This document shows positions 47,245 to 57,574 of a stretch of DNA of 64,000 bases, piece by piece. Positions within the stretch are counted from its first letter, which is position 1. The number at the start of each line of letters is the position of its first letter. Made by a program: the position numbers and the translations under genes. Source of the DNA: an uncultured Dokdonia sp. (GTDB lineage Bacteria; Bacteroidota; Bacteroidia; Flavobacteriales; Flavobacteriaceae); the NCBI GenBank assembly GCA_947503305.1, contig CANNDF010000002.1, positions 1-64,000 on the forward strand, read 5' to 3'. Under the pieces are notes generated by a model. That model was not told the DNA's origin, did not search any database, and worked only from the letters and a program-made list of their open reading frames with translations.

Positions 47245-49920
47245 ATGACTATGCAATCAATCAATCAACGAACAGTTATTTTTCTTTTTCTTATCTGTGT
47301 ATCCACTTTTGTAAAAGCTCAACAAGATTCTACTAAAATTTATGAAAAACGTATTTATACCACTCAGAAATTAGTGGGCGAAGCCCCTTCTATAGATGGT
47401 GTCATAGATGATAAAGCATGGGACGTTGTCGAATGGACAACAGATTATGTAGAGTTTGAGCCCGATGTTGGTACTGCCCCTTCACAGCAAACGAAAATGA
47501 AAATCATGTATGATGATAAAAACCTCTATGTAGCTTTTAGGTGTTATGAGAGTGATCTATCTAAAATTGAAAAACGTTTAGGGAGACGTGATGATTTTCC
47601 AGGAGATTGGGTAGAGATTAATATAGATAGTTATAATGATGATCGGTCAGGTTTTTCTTTTACAGCATCTGCCTCGGGAGTAAAAGGGGATGAATTTATA
47701 TCTAATAACGGTAATTTTGATAGTAGTTGGAATCCTATTTGGTATTTAGGAACAGCAGAGGATGCAGAAGGATGGACTGCCGAGATGCGTATCCCTTTAA
47801 GTCAGTTGCGTTTTGGAAATGCCGAAGAACAAATATGGGGAATACAATCAACACGTCGTTATTTTGCAAATGAAGAGCGATCACTTTGGCAACCTGTGGC
47901 GGCAAATCCTCCAGGATGGGTAAGTGAGTTTGGAGAACTAAGAGGACTTATAGGGTTAAAACCACAAAAGCAATTAGAAATTCAACCCTATGTTTTAGGA
48001 CAGTTAGATACTTTTGAAGCCGAACCTGGAAATCCTTTTAGAGATGGAACGTCTACAAAACTTACAGGAGGACTGGATGCTAAAATCGGAATTACAAATG
48101 ATCTTACTCTAGATCTTACCATAAACCCAGATTTTGGACAGGTAGATGCAGATCCAGGAGCTATTGCTTTGGATGGGTTTGAGATTTTCTTTCAGGAAAG
48201 ACGTCCATTCTTTGTTGAGAATAAAAATGTGTTTGATTTTCGTGTAGGAGGAGGGGCTGATAACTTGTTTTTTTCAAGACGTATTGGAAGGACACCTCAA
48301 GGTTTTAGTACGGCAGATGGTAGTAAAGGTGAGTTTGAAGATTTTCCGACAAATACTACAATTCTTGGGGCAGCAAAATTTAGTGGTAAGACTAAAGATG
48401 GGTGGTCTATTGGAGTTCTTGAGAGTATAACTGCAAATGAATTTGCAGAGATAGAGCTAGATGAACGTCAAGACGTATTAGATGGGCTTTCAGAAATAGG
48501 TGAAAAAAGGGAAGAACTTGTAGAACCACTTTCAAACTATTTTGTGGGGCGTGTTCAAAAAGACTTTAATGATCGTAATTCATTTATAGGTGGTATTATT
48601 ACGGCCACTCATAGGGATATGGACGAACGTGTTTCTTTTTTACATACACAAGCATATTCAGGAGGGATAGATTTTCAACACAATTGGAAAGATAGAAAGT
48701 ACTATGTAGAAGGGAGTGCTCTTTTTAGTAATGTGCGTGGAAGCACAGAGGCTATAACCCGTACACAACGATCATTAACTCATTTATTTCAAAGAGTAGA
48801 TGCTGGACATGTAGAGGTAGATGAAAACAGGAATGAGCTTACGGGTACAGGAGGGCGTTTTGAAATAGGTCGTGGTAGTGGAGACTGGCGTTATAATATA
48901 GGAGGTAACTGGCGCTCTCCAGAATTAGAATTAAATGATATCGGGTTTTTACGTCAGGCAGATGATATACGACAATATGCAAACCTTAGACGATTCTGGA
49001 ATAAACCTTCAAGTTGGTTTCGTAGAGCAAATCTGGGGATAAACCAGTTCAGCTCATATGATTTTGATGGAAACTACAATAGAATCCAGTACGAGTTACA
49101 AGGCTTCGTAAATTGGAAAAACAATTGGTGGAGTGAAGCAGGAATTGGCCATAAGCCACGTATTTTTAGTAACACAGTACTTAGAGGTGGTCCTAGATGG
49201 CGATGGGGAGATGAAAACTTTGTATTCTTATTTTCAGGAACTGACAACAGAAAAAAGTTTTCAATGCATGCAGGATATGTGTTTTCTGAAGCACAGCAAA
49301 ATAACTTTTCTTTTAGAAGATATGTATTGCGTTTCTTTTACCAACCCATAAATTCGTTAAGTCTATCATTAATAAATGAATTTGAACAAAACCCTAATAA
49401 AACACAATACGTAACTGAAAGTGATTTTAATGGAACTCCTAGATATATTTTAGGCGGGATAGATAATGAGTCTTTGAGTATGACTTTACGTGTAAATTAT
49501 AATATCAACCCTAATTTAACAATACAATATTATGGACAGCCTTTCTTCTTTAAGGCGAGGTATAATAATTTTAATTATGTCAATAATCCTGTAGCAAGAG
49601 ATCTTAATGAAAGAGTAACAACCTATTCAAATAGTCAAATCTCTTTTGCAGATGGTACCTATTCTGTTGATGAAAATAGTGATGGTACTACAGATTATTC
49701 TTTCGGAAATCCAGATTTTAACTTTGTACAATTTCGATCTAATCTAGTATTGCGTTGGGAATACATTCCTGGATCCGAATTGTTCTTTGTATGGTCTCAA
49801 GGGATTGAAGGGGTAAGTGATATAGATGATGGTTTTGGAGAAGTTGCAGAAAATGTAATTTTTGATCAACAGATACGGAATACATTTTTGGTCAAGTGGA
49901 CTTATCGCTTTGTCTTATAA
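47245..49920 (+). CDS. DUF5916 domain-containing protein with N-terminal CBM9-like domain
   Basis: APSIDGVIDDKAWDVVEWTTDYVEFEPDVGTAPSQQTKMKIMYDDKNLYVAFRCYE; PDFGQVDADPGAIALDGFEIFFQERRPFFVEN. Confidence 0.9.
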   Translation: MTMQSINQRTVIFLFLICVSTFVKAQQDSTKIYEKRIYTTQKLVGEAPSIDGVIDDKAWDVVEWTTDYVEFEPDVGTAPSQQTKMKIMYDDKNLYVAFRCYESDLSKIEKRLGRRDDFPGDWVEINIDSYNDDRSGFSFTASASGVKGDEFISNNGNFDSSWNPIWYLGTAEDAEGWTAEMRIPLSQLRFGNAEEQIWGIQSTRRYFANEERSLWQPVAANPPGWVSEFGELRGLIGLKPQKQLEIQPYVLGQLDTFEAEPGNPFRDGTSTKLTGGLDAKIGITNDLTLDLTINPDFGQVDADPGAIALDGFEIFFQERRPFFVENKNVFDFRVGGGADNLFFSRRIGRTPQGFSTADGSKGEFEDFPTNTTILGAAKFSGKTKDGWSIGVLESITANEFAEIELDERQDVLDGLSEIGEKREELVEPLSNYFVGRVQKDFNDRNSFIGGIITATHRDMDERVSFLHTQAYSGGIDFQHNWKDRKYYVEGSALFSNVRGSTEAITRTQRSLTHLFQRVDAGHVEVDENRNELTGTGGRFEIGRGSGDWRYNIGGNWRSPELELNDIGFLRQADDIRQYANLRRFWNKPSSWFRRANLGINQFSSYDFDGNYNRIQYELQGFVNWKNNWWSEAGIGHKPRIFSNTVLRGGPRWRWGDENFVFLFSGTDNRKKFSMHAGYVFSEAQQNNFSFRRYVLRFFYQPINSLSLSLINEFEQNPNKTQYVTESDFNGTPRYILGGIDNESLSMTLRVNYNINPNLTIQYYGQPFFFKARYNNFNYVNNPVARDLNERVTTYSNSQISFADGTYSVDENSDGTTDYSFGNPDFNFVQFRSNLVLRWEYIPGSELFFVWSQGIEGVSDIDDGFGEVAENVIFDQQIRNTFLVKWTYRFVL

Positions 49921-49999
49921 TTTTTTAGTTAAAGTCTGGGCTTGATACAATAGAATCGTTTCTTTTACAGTTTTACAATTTTTAACCCTAATTGATATT

Positions 50000-50518
50000 A
50001 TGAAAAACCTATTTAAATTTCTTCTAATTGTCCTTGTGGTGAGTGCATGTTCAAGCGATGATGATGCTTCATCTTCTAGTAATTCAGTAGAAGGGACTTT
50101 TAGATTGAGCTCTTTAACTACAGAGACAAGTTTTGATCTTGATGGAGACGGGGATTCGTCTACAAATTTACTTGAAGAAACTGGTTGTTTGCAAAATGAG
50201 ACACTGGTTTTCTTAGCAGGTAATACAGGAAGTGCAATATCGACTACATTTTTAGATGTTTTTGTAGATGTTGATGGCGAAGGAAATATTTCTCAAGTTG
50301 TAGATTGTGTTCCTGAGGATTTTACAACTAATTTTACTTGGACTCAAAATGGGAGTGTTGTTAGTTTCTTAGATGAAGACGGATTCTCCGTAGATGCCAC
50401 TTTGTCTGGTGATGAGTTGGTTTTTGTGCTGGGCGATGGTTTTGAGCTTGAAGTAATCGATGGAGTCGATACTGCCGAACTTCTAGAAACCGTTACGTTT
50501 GTATATACGAGACAATAA
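50000..50518 (+). CDS. Lipocalin-like lipoprotein
   Basis: Lipobox VVSACSSDDD; short beta-rich sequence. Confidence 0.6.
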   Translation: MKNLFKFLLIVLVVSACSSDDDASSSSNSVEGTFRLSSLTTETSFDLDGDGDSSTNLLEETGCLQNETLVFLAGNTGSAISTTFLDVFVDVDGEGNISQVVDCVPEDFTTNFTWTQNGSVVSFLDEDGFSVDATLSGDELVFVLGDGFELEVIDGVDTAELLETVTFVYTRQ

Positions 50519-50540
50519 ATAGTCCTGTTGTTTAAAACAC

Positions 50541-50580
50541 AAAAAAGGCTAGGCGATATTAAAATGCCTAGCCTTTTTTT
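50541..50580. terminator. Bidirectional terminator
   Basis: AAAAAGGCTAGGC-gatattaaaat-GCCTAGCCTTTTTTT. Confidence 0.88.
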
Positions 50581-50587
50581 GTCTTCC

Positions 50588-50601
50588 GCTTTCGCGAAAG
50601 C
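50588..50601. repeat. Dispersed palindrome GCTTTCGCGAAAGC
   Basis: Exact copy beside a bidirectional terminator, 4 nt from the TerC gene stop. Confidence 0.97.
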
Positions 50602-50604
50602 ATA

Positions 50605-51417
50605 TTATGAATGCTGATTTTCGTCCTTACGTGCTTTGGCTTTGAGTAAGTTTTTTTGATACCTTCCTTGTACAATATCTATAAGTACAAGAACGATAAT
50701 AACAAAATAAAATGTAGTCTTACTCATAGGTGTGACTTTATTTCCAAAAAATGATAGATGCGCCAGATGTCCACCTTCAGATAAAAGCATAATCCCTACA
50801 ATAAGAAGAATAAAAAGCCCAAGCACTTCATACATTCTGTTTTTCTGAAGAAAGCTAGAAACTTTATCTGCCATTACGATCATAAGGATTCCTCCAGCGA
50901 TGATTGCTACAGACATTAAAATCATTTGAGCTTTAAATTGCATACCGCTAGTTAATGCCATCGCACTTAGGATAGAATCAAAAGAGAATACAAGATTCAT
51001 TAGTACGATCCAGAAAATAATTTTTCCTACAGAACTACGTCTTACTTCTGTTTCCTCGTGTTCTTTGATAAGCATCATATGCCATATTTCTTTGATAGCA
51101 GTATAGATAATAAATATACCTCCTGCGAGTACAATGACACTATGTACATTAAAAGAAAATTCTATGATGTTATTGTCATGTAAACTGGCAAAGGGTTCCT
51201 GGAAATATTGAATAAGTGACATCAATACAAAAAGTAACACAATACGTAATACAATTGCCATTCCTACTCCCAACCTACGAACATAACTTTGTTTTTCTTG
51301 AGGTGCTTTTTTAGATTCTAAAGAAATGTACAAGAGATTATCAAAGCCCAGGACAACCTGAAGCAATACAAGCATTAATAATGTAAATAAACTGTCTAAG
51401 GTTAATAGTCCTTCCAT
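50605..51417 (-). CDS. TerC family integral membrane protein
   Basis: LVLLQVVLGFDNLLYISLES, VFSFDSILSAMALT. Confidence 0.9.
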   Translation of the reverse strand: MEGLLTLDSLFTLLMLVLLQVVLGFDNLLYISLESKKAPQEKQSYVRRLGVGMAIVLRIVLLFVLMSLIQYFQEPFASLHDNNIIEFSFNVHSVIVLAGGIFIIYTAIKEIWHMMLIKEHEETEVRRSSVGKIIFWIVLMNLVFSFDSILSAMALTSGMQFKAQMILMSVAIIAGGILMIVMADKVSSFLQKNRMYEVLGLFILLIVGIMLLSEGGHLAHLSFFGNKVTPMSKTTFYFVIIVLVLIDIVQGRYQKNLLKAKARKDENQHS

Positions 51418-51551
51418 AATTTTATATATGCTTAGTTAAAATCAAAGGTAGCTATTATATCAAAGAGCTTTTAATATTTAGAAAGAATGCCTGAGAATAA
51501 TTATCTTTTATTATGATTCTATTAAAGTAGTTATATCTTATAACTCTCTAT

Positions 51552-52592
51552 TTAATTCTCTTCGAAAGAACTAATACACATAATCGTGTCATCTATATTT
51601 ACAGGAGGTGTTGCTAATTTATACAATATAATACCTTCTTTTGTCGCCTTATATTCCTCTAAAACTTTTCCAAATTCATCTGTTGTGTATCCTACAATAT
51701 CATCTTTAGCAACAAAATCACCTGCTTTATATGAACTATAGAAAATTCCTTGAACATTGGAATTAATATAATCTTGACTATTTCTATATATTATATTTTC
51801 ATGAGGCTCGGATGCTTTAGGATACATGTTCATAGTAAATAGCATGTTATATATCCCATTTTTGATTAATTCCACATTGTCTTTTTGTACATTACCTAAT
51901 TTGCCACATTCAATACTCAAAGCGGTTTTTCCGTCTTGTGCAGCTTGTTTAAATACATATTTTGCTGGATCTGTATCTGAAATATTGTAAGGGTATGAAA
52001 CCACATATTGGAATCCACTATTTTCAGATAGTTTTTTTGCCAACGCCGTTTGTTGCTGTTTTTTTTCATTATTGTAATAGCAAACAAAAGGGAGTAAGTC
52101 TTCACAAGCATCTCCTCCATGAACATCAAGAAAGACATCACTAACAGCGATAAGATTATGAGTTATAAAATGAGCTATTTGTTCTGTGATGCTACCATTC
52201 TTATTACCCGGAAAAGCATTATTTAAATTTTTTTGATCCTGAGGATTGATAAATGGTGTTCGTGTAAAAAAAGAAGCCCTATTGGCGATAGGAACAATCA
52301 CCAAGGTACCTTTTAGTTTTTTAATGTCAACTTCATTTAAAACTTTCTGTACGGCAATAATAGGAGGGTATTCATAACCATGAACACCAGCTGTGATAGT
52401 AAAAACAGGTCCTTTGCTTTTTCCTTTGATAATTGAAATAGGTAAAACCCCTTCATTACCATAATTATCTTTAAAGTCAACCTTCATATACTCCTTTAAC
52501 GATCTAGTTTCATTGCTAAAGATTTCGTTGAATTTATTTTGAGAAATAGTGGTGTTTACTGTCAGAATGATAAATAAAAAGATTCTTAACAT
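51552..52592 (-). CDS. Succinylglutamate desuccinylase/aspartoacylase family protein, exported
   Basis: Signal peptide; TAGVHGYEYPPIIAVQ, VPIANRASFFTRTPFINPQDQKNLNNAFPG, FLDVHGGD. Confidence 0.9.
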   Translation of the reverse strand: MLRIFLFIILTVNTTISQNKFNEIFSNETRSLKEYMKVDFKDNYGNEGVLPISIIKGKSKGPVFTITAGVHGYEYPPIIAVQKVLNEVDIKKLKGTLVIVPIANRASFFTRTPFINPQDQKNLNNAFPGNKNGSITEQIAHFITHNLIAVSDVFLDVHGGDACEDLLPFVCYYNNEKKQQQTALAKKLSENSGFQYVVSYPYNISDTDPAKYVFKQAAQDGKTALSIECGKLGNVQKDNVELIKNGIYNMLFTMNMYPKASEPHENIIYRNSQDYINSNVQGIFYSSYKAGDFVAKDDIVGYTTDEFGKVLEEYKATKEGIILYKLATPPVNIDDTIMCISSFEEN

Positions 52593-52689
52593 ATTGTTGT
52601 AAAATTAGAGTTGGGATTTTTGCTAATATTCTGTATGTGATGCATAAACATTATTTTTATGCATTTCTACTTTTTTAATATAATCAATG

Positions 52690-55536
52690 TCAATGCGCTT
52701 CTAGCCAGTTTTCTCCTAGTCCCACCTCAACATCTAGTGGTACTTTCATCGTAAATGCATTTTCCATTTCAGATTTAATAAGACCCTTTACTTTGTCAAG
52801 TTCATGTCGAGGGACATCAAAAACCAATTCATCATGTACTTGTAGTAGCATTTTTGTTTGATAGTTTCCAGTAGATAGTTTGTCATAAATATTAATCATT
52901 GCAATTTTGATAATATCAGCAGCACTTCCTTGAATAGGGGCATTTACAGCATTACGCTCTGCAGCTCCACGCACTATTGCATTTCCAGAATTGATATTCT
53001 TTAAATAACGGCGTCTGTCTAAAACTGTTTTTACATACCCATTATCCCTAGCAAAATCTACTTGTTCGCTCATATAGTTGCGTAACTTAGGATATGTTTT
53101 ATAATAAGTCTCTATAAGCTCTTTGGCTTCACTGCGCGATAAATCTGTCTGATTGCTTAATCCAAAAGCAGAAACCCCGTATATGATTCCAAAATTTACT
53201 GTCTTTGCATTGCTTCGCTGTTCCCTTGTGACTTCTTCTATAGGAACATTAAATACTTTTGCAGCGGTAGAAGCGTGAATGTCTTCACCATCTTGAAATG
53301 CTTTAATCATTGTCTCTTCCTCACTTAAGGCAGCAATAATACGAAGCTCAATTTGTGAGTAATCGGCAGCTAGTAGTGTATGATTTTTATCTCGGGGAAT
53401 AAATGCTTTCCGTACCTCTCGTCCTCGTTCCGTACGAATAGGAATATTCTGAAGGTTAGGATTATTAGAACTCAAGCGACCGGTAGCAGCAACAGTTTGC
53501 ATATAGTCTGTATGGACACGATGATCTGAGGCTACTTGAGAGGGCAATGCATCTACATACGTAGATTTAAGCTTTGTAAGACCTCTATAATCTAGTATTT
53601 TTTGAATAATAGCATGGTCTTTTGCTAGATAGGATAGTACATCTTCTGCCGTAGAGTATTGACCTGTTTTTGTTTTCTTTGGTTTATCAACAAGTTTCAT
53701 CTTGTCAAAAAGGATTTCTCCAAGTTGTTTGGGAGATCCTATATTAAATTCTTCTCCAGCTTCTGCATAAATTTCTGAAGTCAATCTAGTAATATCTTGG
53801 TCTAGAGTATCGGATAGGTTTTTTAGAAACGCAACATTTAAATTAATGCCCTCTAGCTCCATGGCTGCTAGCACTCTGAGTAATGGAACTTCGATCTCAT
53901 CAAATAATTTACGAGTCCCTGCATCCTTTAATTCTTTAGAAAAATGTTCTTTAAGTTGCCATGTAATATCTGCATCTTCTACGGCATATTCTGTTTGTTT
54001 TTCAAGAGATACATCTCTCATTGAAAGTTGATTTTTCCCTTTTTTACCGATAAGTTCTGTAATAGAAATAGGGGTGTAGTTTAAATAAGTTTCGGCCAGG
54101 ACATCCATATTATGGCGCATATCTGGATTAATGAGATAGTGCGCAAGCATGGTGTCAAAGAGCTTTCCATGCACGTTTAAATTGTATTTTGCCAATACTT
54201 TGATATCATATTTTAAATTTTGGCCTACCTTTTCAATAGTCTCAGATTCAAAAAATGGACGTAATTCTTCTATGATTGTTTGAGCGTCTTCTTTGTTGTC
54301 AGGAAAGGGGATATAAAACCCTTTCCCAGTTTCCCAAGAAAATGCAATCCCAACAAGTTCTGCGATAAGTGGGTCAATACTTGTTGTTTCTGTATCAAAG
54401 CATACAGAAGGTTGTTTCATAAGATTTTTAATAAATAGCTTTCGCGAAAGCGGACTATCTACAAATTGATAAAAATGCGAAGTATCTTTAATGGTCTTTC
54501 TTCCAGATCCAGCTTGCATAGCCTCTGCTGTAACTTCACTATCTCCCCCAAAAAGAGAAAACTGTCCAGCTCCTGCTGCAGGTGGTTTTTTAGCGCTTTT
54601 AGTAGGAGTAGTAGCAGTTTGTGTTATAGTGGATTCTCCAGAAAAAATCTTTATAAATTGCTCTTTTGTACGTCTAAATTCTAACTCGTCAAATACTTTG
54701 CCGACAGCCACAGCATCAGGATCTGATAATTCATAATCTGAGGCATTAAATGTGACATCGCAGTCTAGCATAATTGTAGCGAGTTGTTTAGATAATAGCC
54801 CTAGTTCAGCATTTGCTTCTACTTTTTCTTTCATCTTTCCCTTTAACTCATCGGTGTGAGCTAAGAGTCCTTCCATAGATCCATAGGCAGCAATAAATTT
54901 CTTTGCTGTTTTGTCTCCTACTCCTGGAAGTCCAGGGATATTATCTACACTATCTCCCATCATTCCCAGGTAATCAATTACTTGTTCTGGACGTTCTACT
55001 TCAAATCGTTTTTGAACCTCAGGAATTCCCCATATTTCAATACCATTACCCATACGGGCAGGTTTGTACATAAAGATATTTTCGGATACCAACTGTGCAT
55101 AATCCTTGTCAGGAGTTACCATGTATACTTTAAAACCTTCTTTTTCGGCTTGTTTTGATAAGGTGCCTATGAGGTCATCTGCTTCCACACCTGTACGTTC
55201 TATAATAGGAATGTGCATGGCTTTAAGAATTTGCTGTATATAAGGGACTGCAATTTTTATAGCTTCTGGAGTCTCATCTCTATTTGCTTTATATTCAGGA
55301 AAAACCTCAACACGTGCACTGCTTCCTCCTTTATCAAAGGCAACGGCCAAATGATCTGGTCGTTCTCTTTTTATTACATCGAGTAAAGAATTTGTAAATC
55401 CCATAATAGCAGATACATCCATCCCAGTACTGGTGATTCTTGGGTTTTTAATAAGGGCATAATATCCTCTAAATATCAAGGCAAAGGCATCGAGGAGGAA
55501 AAGTCGTTTTTGTGTATTGTCGTCGGTATTGGTCAC
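52690..55536 (-). CDS. polA: DNA polymerase I (GTG start)
   Basis: 5' nuclease, CFDTETTSIDPL exonuclease motif, DYSQIELRIIAALSEEE, FGIIYGVSAFGLS, QVHDELVFDVP; initiator codon reads GTG at 55536-55534. Confidence 0.97.
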   Translation of the reverse strand: MTNTDDNTQKRLFLLDAFALIFRGYYALIKNPRITSTGMDVSAIMGFTNSLLDVIKRERPDHLAVAFDKGGSSARVEVFPEYKANRDETPEAIKIAVPYIQQILKAMHIPIIERTGVEADDLIGTLSKQAEKEGFKVYMVTPDKDYAQLVSENIFMYKPARMGNGIEIWGIPEVQKRFEVERPEQVIDYLGMMGDSVDNIPGLPGVGDKTAKKFIAAYGSMEGLLAHTDELKGKMKEKVEANAELGLLSKQLATIMLDCDVTFNASDYELSDPDAVAVGKVFDELEFRRTKEQFIKIFSGESTITQTATTPTKSAKKPPAAGAGQFSLFGGDSEVTAEAMQAGSGRKTIKDTSHFYQFVDSPLSRKLFIKNLMKQPSVCFDTETTSIDPLIAELVGIAFSWETGKGFYIPFPDNKEDAQTIIEELRPFFESETIEKVGQNLKYDIKVLAKYNLNVHGKLFDTMLAHYLINPDMRHNMDVLAETYLNYTPISITELIGKKGKNQLSMRDVSLEKQTEYAVEDADITWQLKEHFSKELKDAGTRKLFDEIEVPLLRVLAAMELEGINLNVAFLKNLSDTLDQDITRLTSEIYAEAGEEFNIGSPKQLGEILFDKMKLVDKPKKTKTGQYSTAEDVLSYLAKDHAIIQKILDYRGLTKLKSTYVDALPSQVASDHRVHTDYMQTVAATGRLSSNNPNLQNIPIRTERGREVRKAFIPRDKNHTLLAADYSQIELRIIAALSEEETMIKAFQDGEDIHASTAAKVFNVPIEEVTREQRSNAKTVNFGIIYGVSAFGLSNQTDLSRSEAKELIETYYKTYPKLRNYMSEQVDFARDNGYVKTVLDRRRYLKNINSGNAIVRGAAERNAVNAPIQGSAADIIKIAMINIYDKLSTGNYQTKMLLQVHDELVFDVPRHELDKVKGLIKSEMENAFTMKVPLDVEVGLGENWLEAH
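54438..54451. repeat. Dispersed palindrome GCTTTCGCGAAAGC
   Basis: Exact copy inside polA, encodes LSRKL. Confidence 0.97.
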
Positions 55537-55551
55537 TATGGTTGTTTTTAC

Positions 55552-55565
55552 GCTTTCGCGAAAGC
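55552..55565. repeat. Dispersed palindrome GCTTTCGCGAAAGC
   Basis: Exact copy just upstream of the polA GTG start. Confidence 0.97.
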
Positions 55566-55713
55566 GGAATTTTTAAGTAACCCAAATGTAAGAAGTTGAA
55601 GGCAGAAAAGGGAGTAGTGTTAATAAGTTGAAAAACTTCGTGAACATTCTTATACCTACGCCTAATAATAATCAAAAAGCTATTTGTATTTTTCGCCATA
55701 CAAACTAAAGACG

Positions 55714-56643
55714 ATGAGACCAATTACTCTTGCTATACATGGAGGTGCCGGAACACTGCTTAAAGGTAATATGACTTCTGAAAAAGAAAAAGCATATAAA
55801 GATGCGCTTGCGCTTGCATTAGAAAAAGGATATGCTATTCTTGAAGAAAATGGTACTGCCGTAGATGCTGTAGAGGTTGCAGTAAAGTCTTTAGAAGATT
55901 CTCCATTATTCAACGCAGGAAAAGGAAGTGTTTTTACAGCAGAAGGAACCCATGAAATGGATGCTGCTATTATGGATGGCAATACATTAAATGCAGGAGC
56001 TGTATCATTAATAACGGGAATTAAAAACCCTGTTTCTTTAGCTAGAGATGTCATGGAGAAAAGTGAGCATGTATTTCTTGCGGGTGATGGTGCTATGCGA
56101 TTTGCAAATGACCAAGGGTTTTCTGTTGAAAGTGAAACCTATTTTCATGATGATTTAAGACATAAGCAATGGCTGGAGATAAAAGATAGTGATCATTTCC
56201 AATTAGATCACAGTGATAAAAAAGATCATAAGTTTGGGACTGTAGGTGCTGTGGCTCTTGACTATCATGGTGATATTGCAGCGGCAACTTCTACTGGGGG
56301 AATGACAAATAAAAAATGGGGTAGAGTAGGAGACAGCCCTATGATAGGTGCTGGGAATTATGCAAATAATATGACATGTGCTGTAAGTTGCACTGGAAGT
56401 GGAGAGTTTTTTATCCGTGGTGTAGTAGCATATGATGTTTCTTGTCTTATGGAATATAAAGGAATGACACTACAGGAAGCTGCCGATGAAGTTATTCAAA
56501 AAAGAGTATTAGCTATAGGAGGTGATGGTGGATTAATTGCTGTAGATATTCATGGTAATATCGCAATGCCTTTTAATACAGAAGGAATGTATAGGGCAAA
56601 AAAAGATTCGTTTGGTACTCAGGAAATAGCTATTTATAAATAG
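55714..56643 (+). CDS. Isoaspartyl peptidase / L-asparaginase (Ntn-hydrolase)
   Basis: LAIHGGAGTLLKG, AVEVAVKSLEDSPLFNAGKGSVFT, HKFGTVGAVALD nucleophile Thr, GRVGDSPMIGAGNYA; start set at MRPITLAIHGG. Confidence 0.94.
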   Translation: MRPITLAIHGGAGTLLKGNMTSEKEKAYKDALALALEKGYAILEENGTAVDAVEVAVKSLEDSPLFNAGKGSVFTAEGTHEMDAAIMDGNTLNAGAVSLITGIKNPVSLARDVMEKSEHVFLAGDGAMRFANDQGFSVESETYFHDDLRHKQWLEIKDSDHFQLDHSDKKDHKFGTVGAVALDYHGDIAAATSTGGMTNKKWGRVGDSPMIGAGNYANNMTCAVSCTGSGEFFIRGVVAYDVSCLMEYKGMTLQEAADEVIQKRVLAIGGDGGLIAVDIHGNIAMPFNTEGMYRAKKDSFGTQEIAIYK

Positions 56644-56648
56644 CAATA

Positions 56649-56978
56649 CTATTTAGGATCTAATGACATCACATAGTCATAACTCTTATTAAGATAAAGA
56701 GCTAATGTATTAAGATCTTCTAACATTCTTTCTGGGATTAACGCATACCCTCTCATAGTTGCTCCATGAGATTTGAATAATGTTGTTTGGTGTTCCTTGA
56801 TAAATTTTTCTTGGTCTTCTTTGGAAAATCGTATTCCTAGTTCGCCATCTTTATTGAGTAAAGAAAACATATATCCATTTGCAGATGTATAGGGTACTGT
56901 TTTTCCTTTCCTTTCAAATCTTGAGCACTTACTAACTAGAGTGTCATAAGTTTTTAATTTTTCTTTCCACATAGTCAT
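56649..56978 (-). CDS. TfoX/Sxy N-terminal-like protein
   Basis: NGYMFSLLNKDGELGIRFSKED pattern; small single domain. Confidence 0.5.
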   Translation of the reverse strand: MTMWKEKLKTYDTLVSKCSRFERKGKTVPYTSANGYMFSLLNKDGELGIRFSKEDQEKFIKEHQTTLFKSHGATMRGYALIPERMLEDLNTLALYLNKSYDYVMSLDPK

Positions 56979-56987
56979 TGAAGTGCG

Positions 56988-57440
56988 TTAAATAGTAGGG
57001 GTATCTTTTTCAGCAAAAGCTTTAAAATTATCTAGCCATTTTTGAGCTTGTTTCTCAAACATTTTAGGAAAAAAGAATGCCATCATTTTGGGTATAAATC
57101 CTCTGAATGCAGTGTATTCTCCATTGGTCTCATAGCGGGTTTGATGATCATTAAGAGCTGTAAAGGTACTTTTTAAAGTATTGTCCATATGCTTATGGTG
57201 GTAATGAGCTTCAAAAGAAACAGGCAGGTGGTTTGCAATGATCGTCTCTGTAAGCTCCATTTCTCCCTTCCCCATTTTGTAATACATTTTTGATATAGTG
57301 CCATCTTTTCCTTCAGTTCCACTTATAAGTTCTTTTCTTAAAAACCCGTCCTGATACTCTTTGAGGTATTTTGGATTTTCAAATAAACTCACGACCCTTT
57401 CTAAGGGTTGGTCAATATCAATACGTCCTTTAAATTTCAT
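56988..57440 (-). CDS. SRPBCC family protein
   Basis: KGRIDIDQPLERVVSLFENPKYLKEYQDGF; START-like layout. Confidence 0.75.
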   Translation of the reverse strand: MKFKGRIDIDQPLERVVSLFENPKYLKEYQDGFLRKELISGTEGKDGTISKMYYKMGKGEMELTETIIANHLPVSFEAHYHHKHMDNTLKSTFTALNDHQTRYETNGEYTAFRGFIPKMMAFFFPKMFEKQAQKWLDNFKAFAEKDTPTI

Positions 57441-57574
57441 GCTATCTGCTTTATAAAAACTCTGAAAGAGTTTCTATAAATATACAAGTAATTCAATTTA
57501 TAGTAAAATAGAGATATCTAAACTAGTAGATATACGATAAATCAAACAGCGAGTGCTTAAAAGAAGAGAAGTAG

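Noticed and set aside
56649-57440. TfoX-like and SRPBCC genes as new components of cyanophycin metabolism
   Set aside because: Only proximity supports it; both are small common families and opposite in strand to the isoaspartyl peptidase gene.
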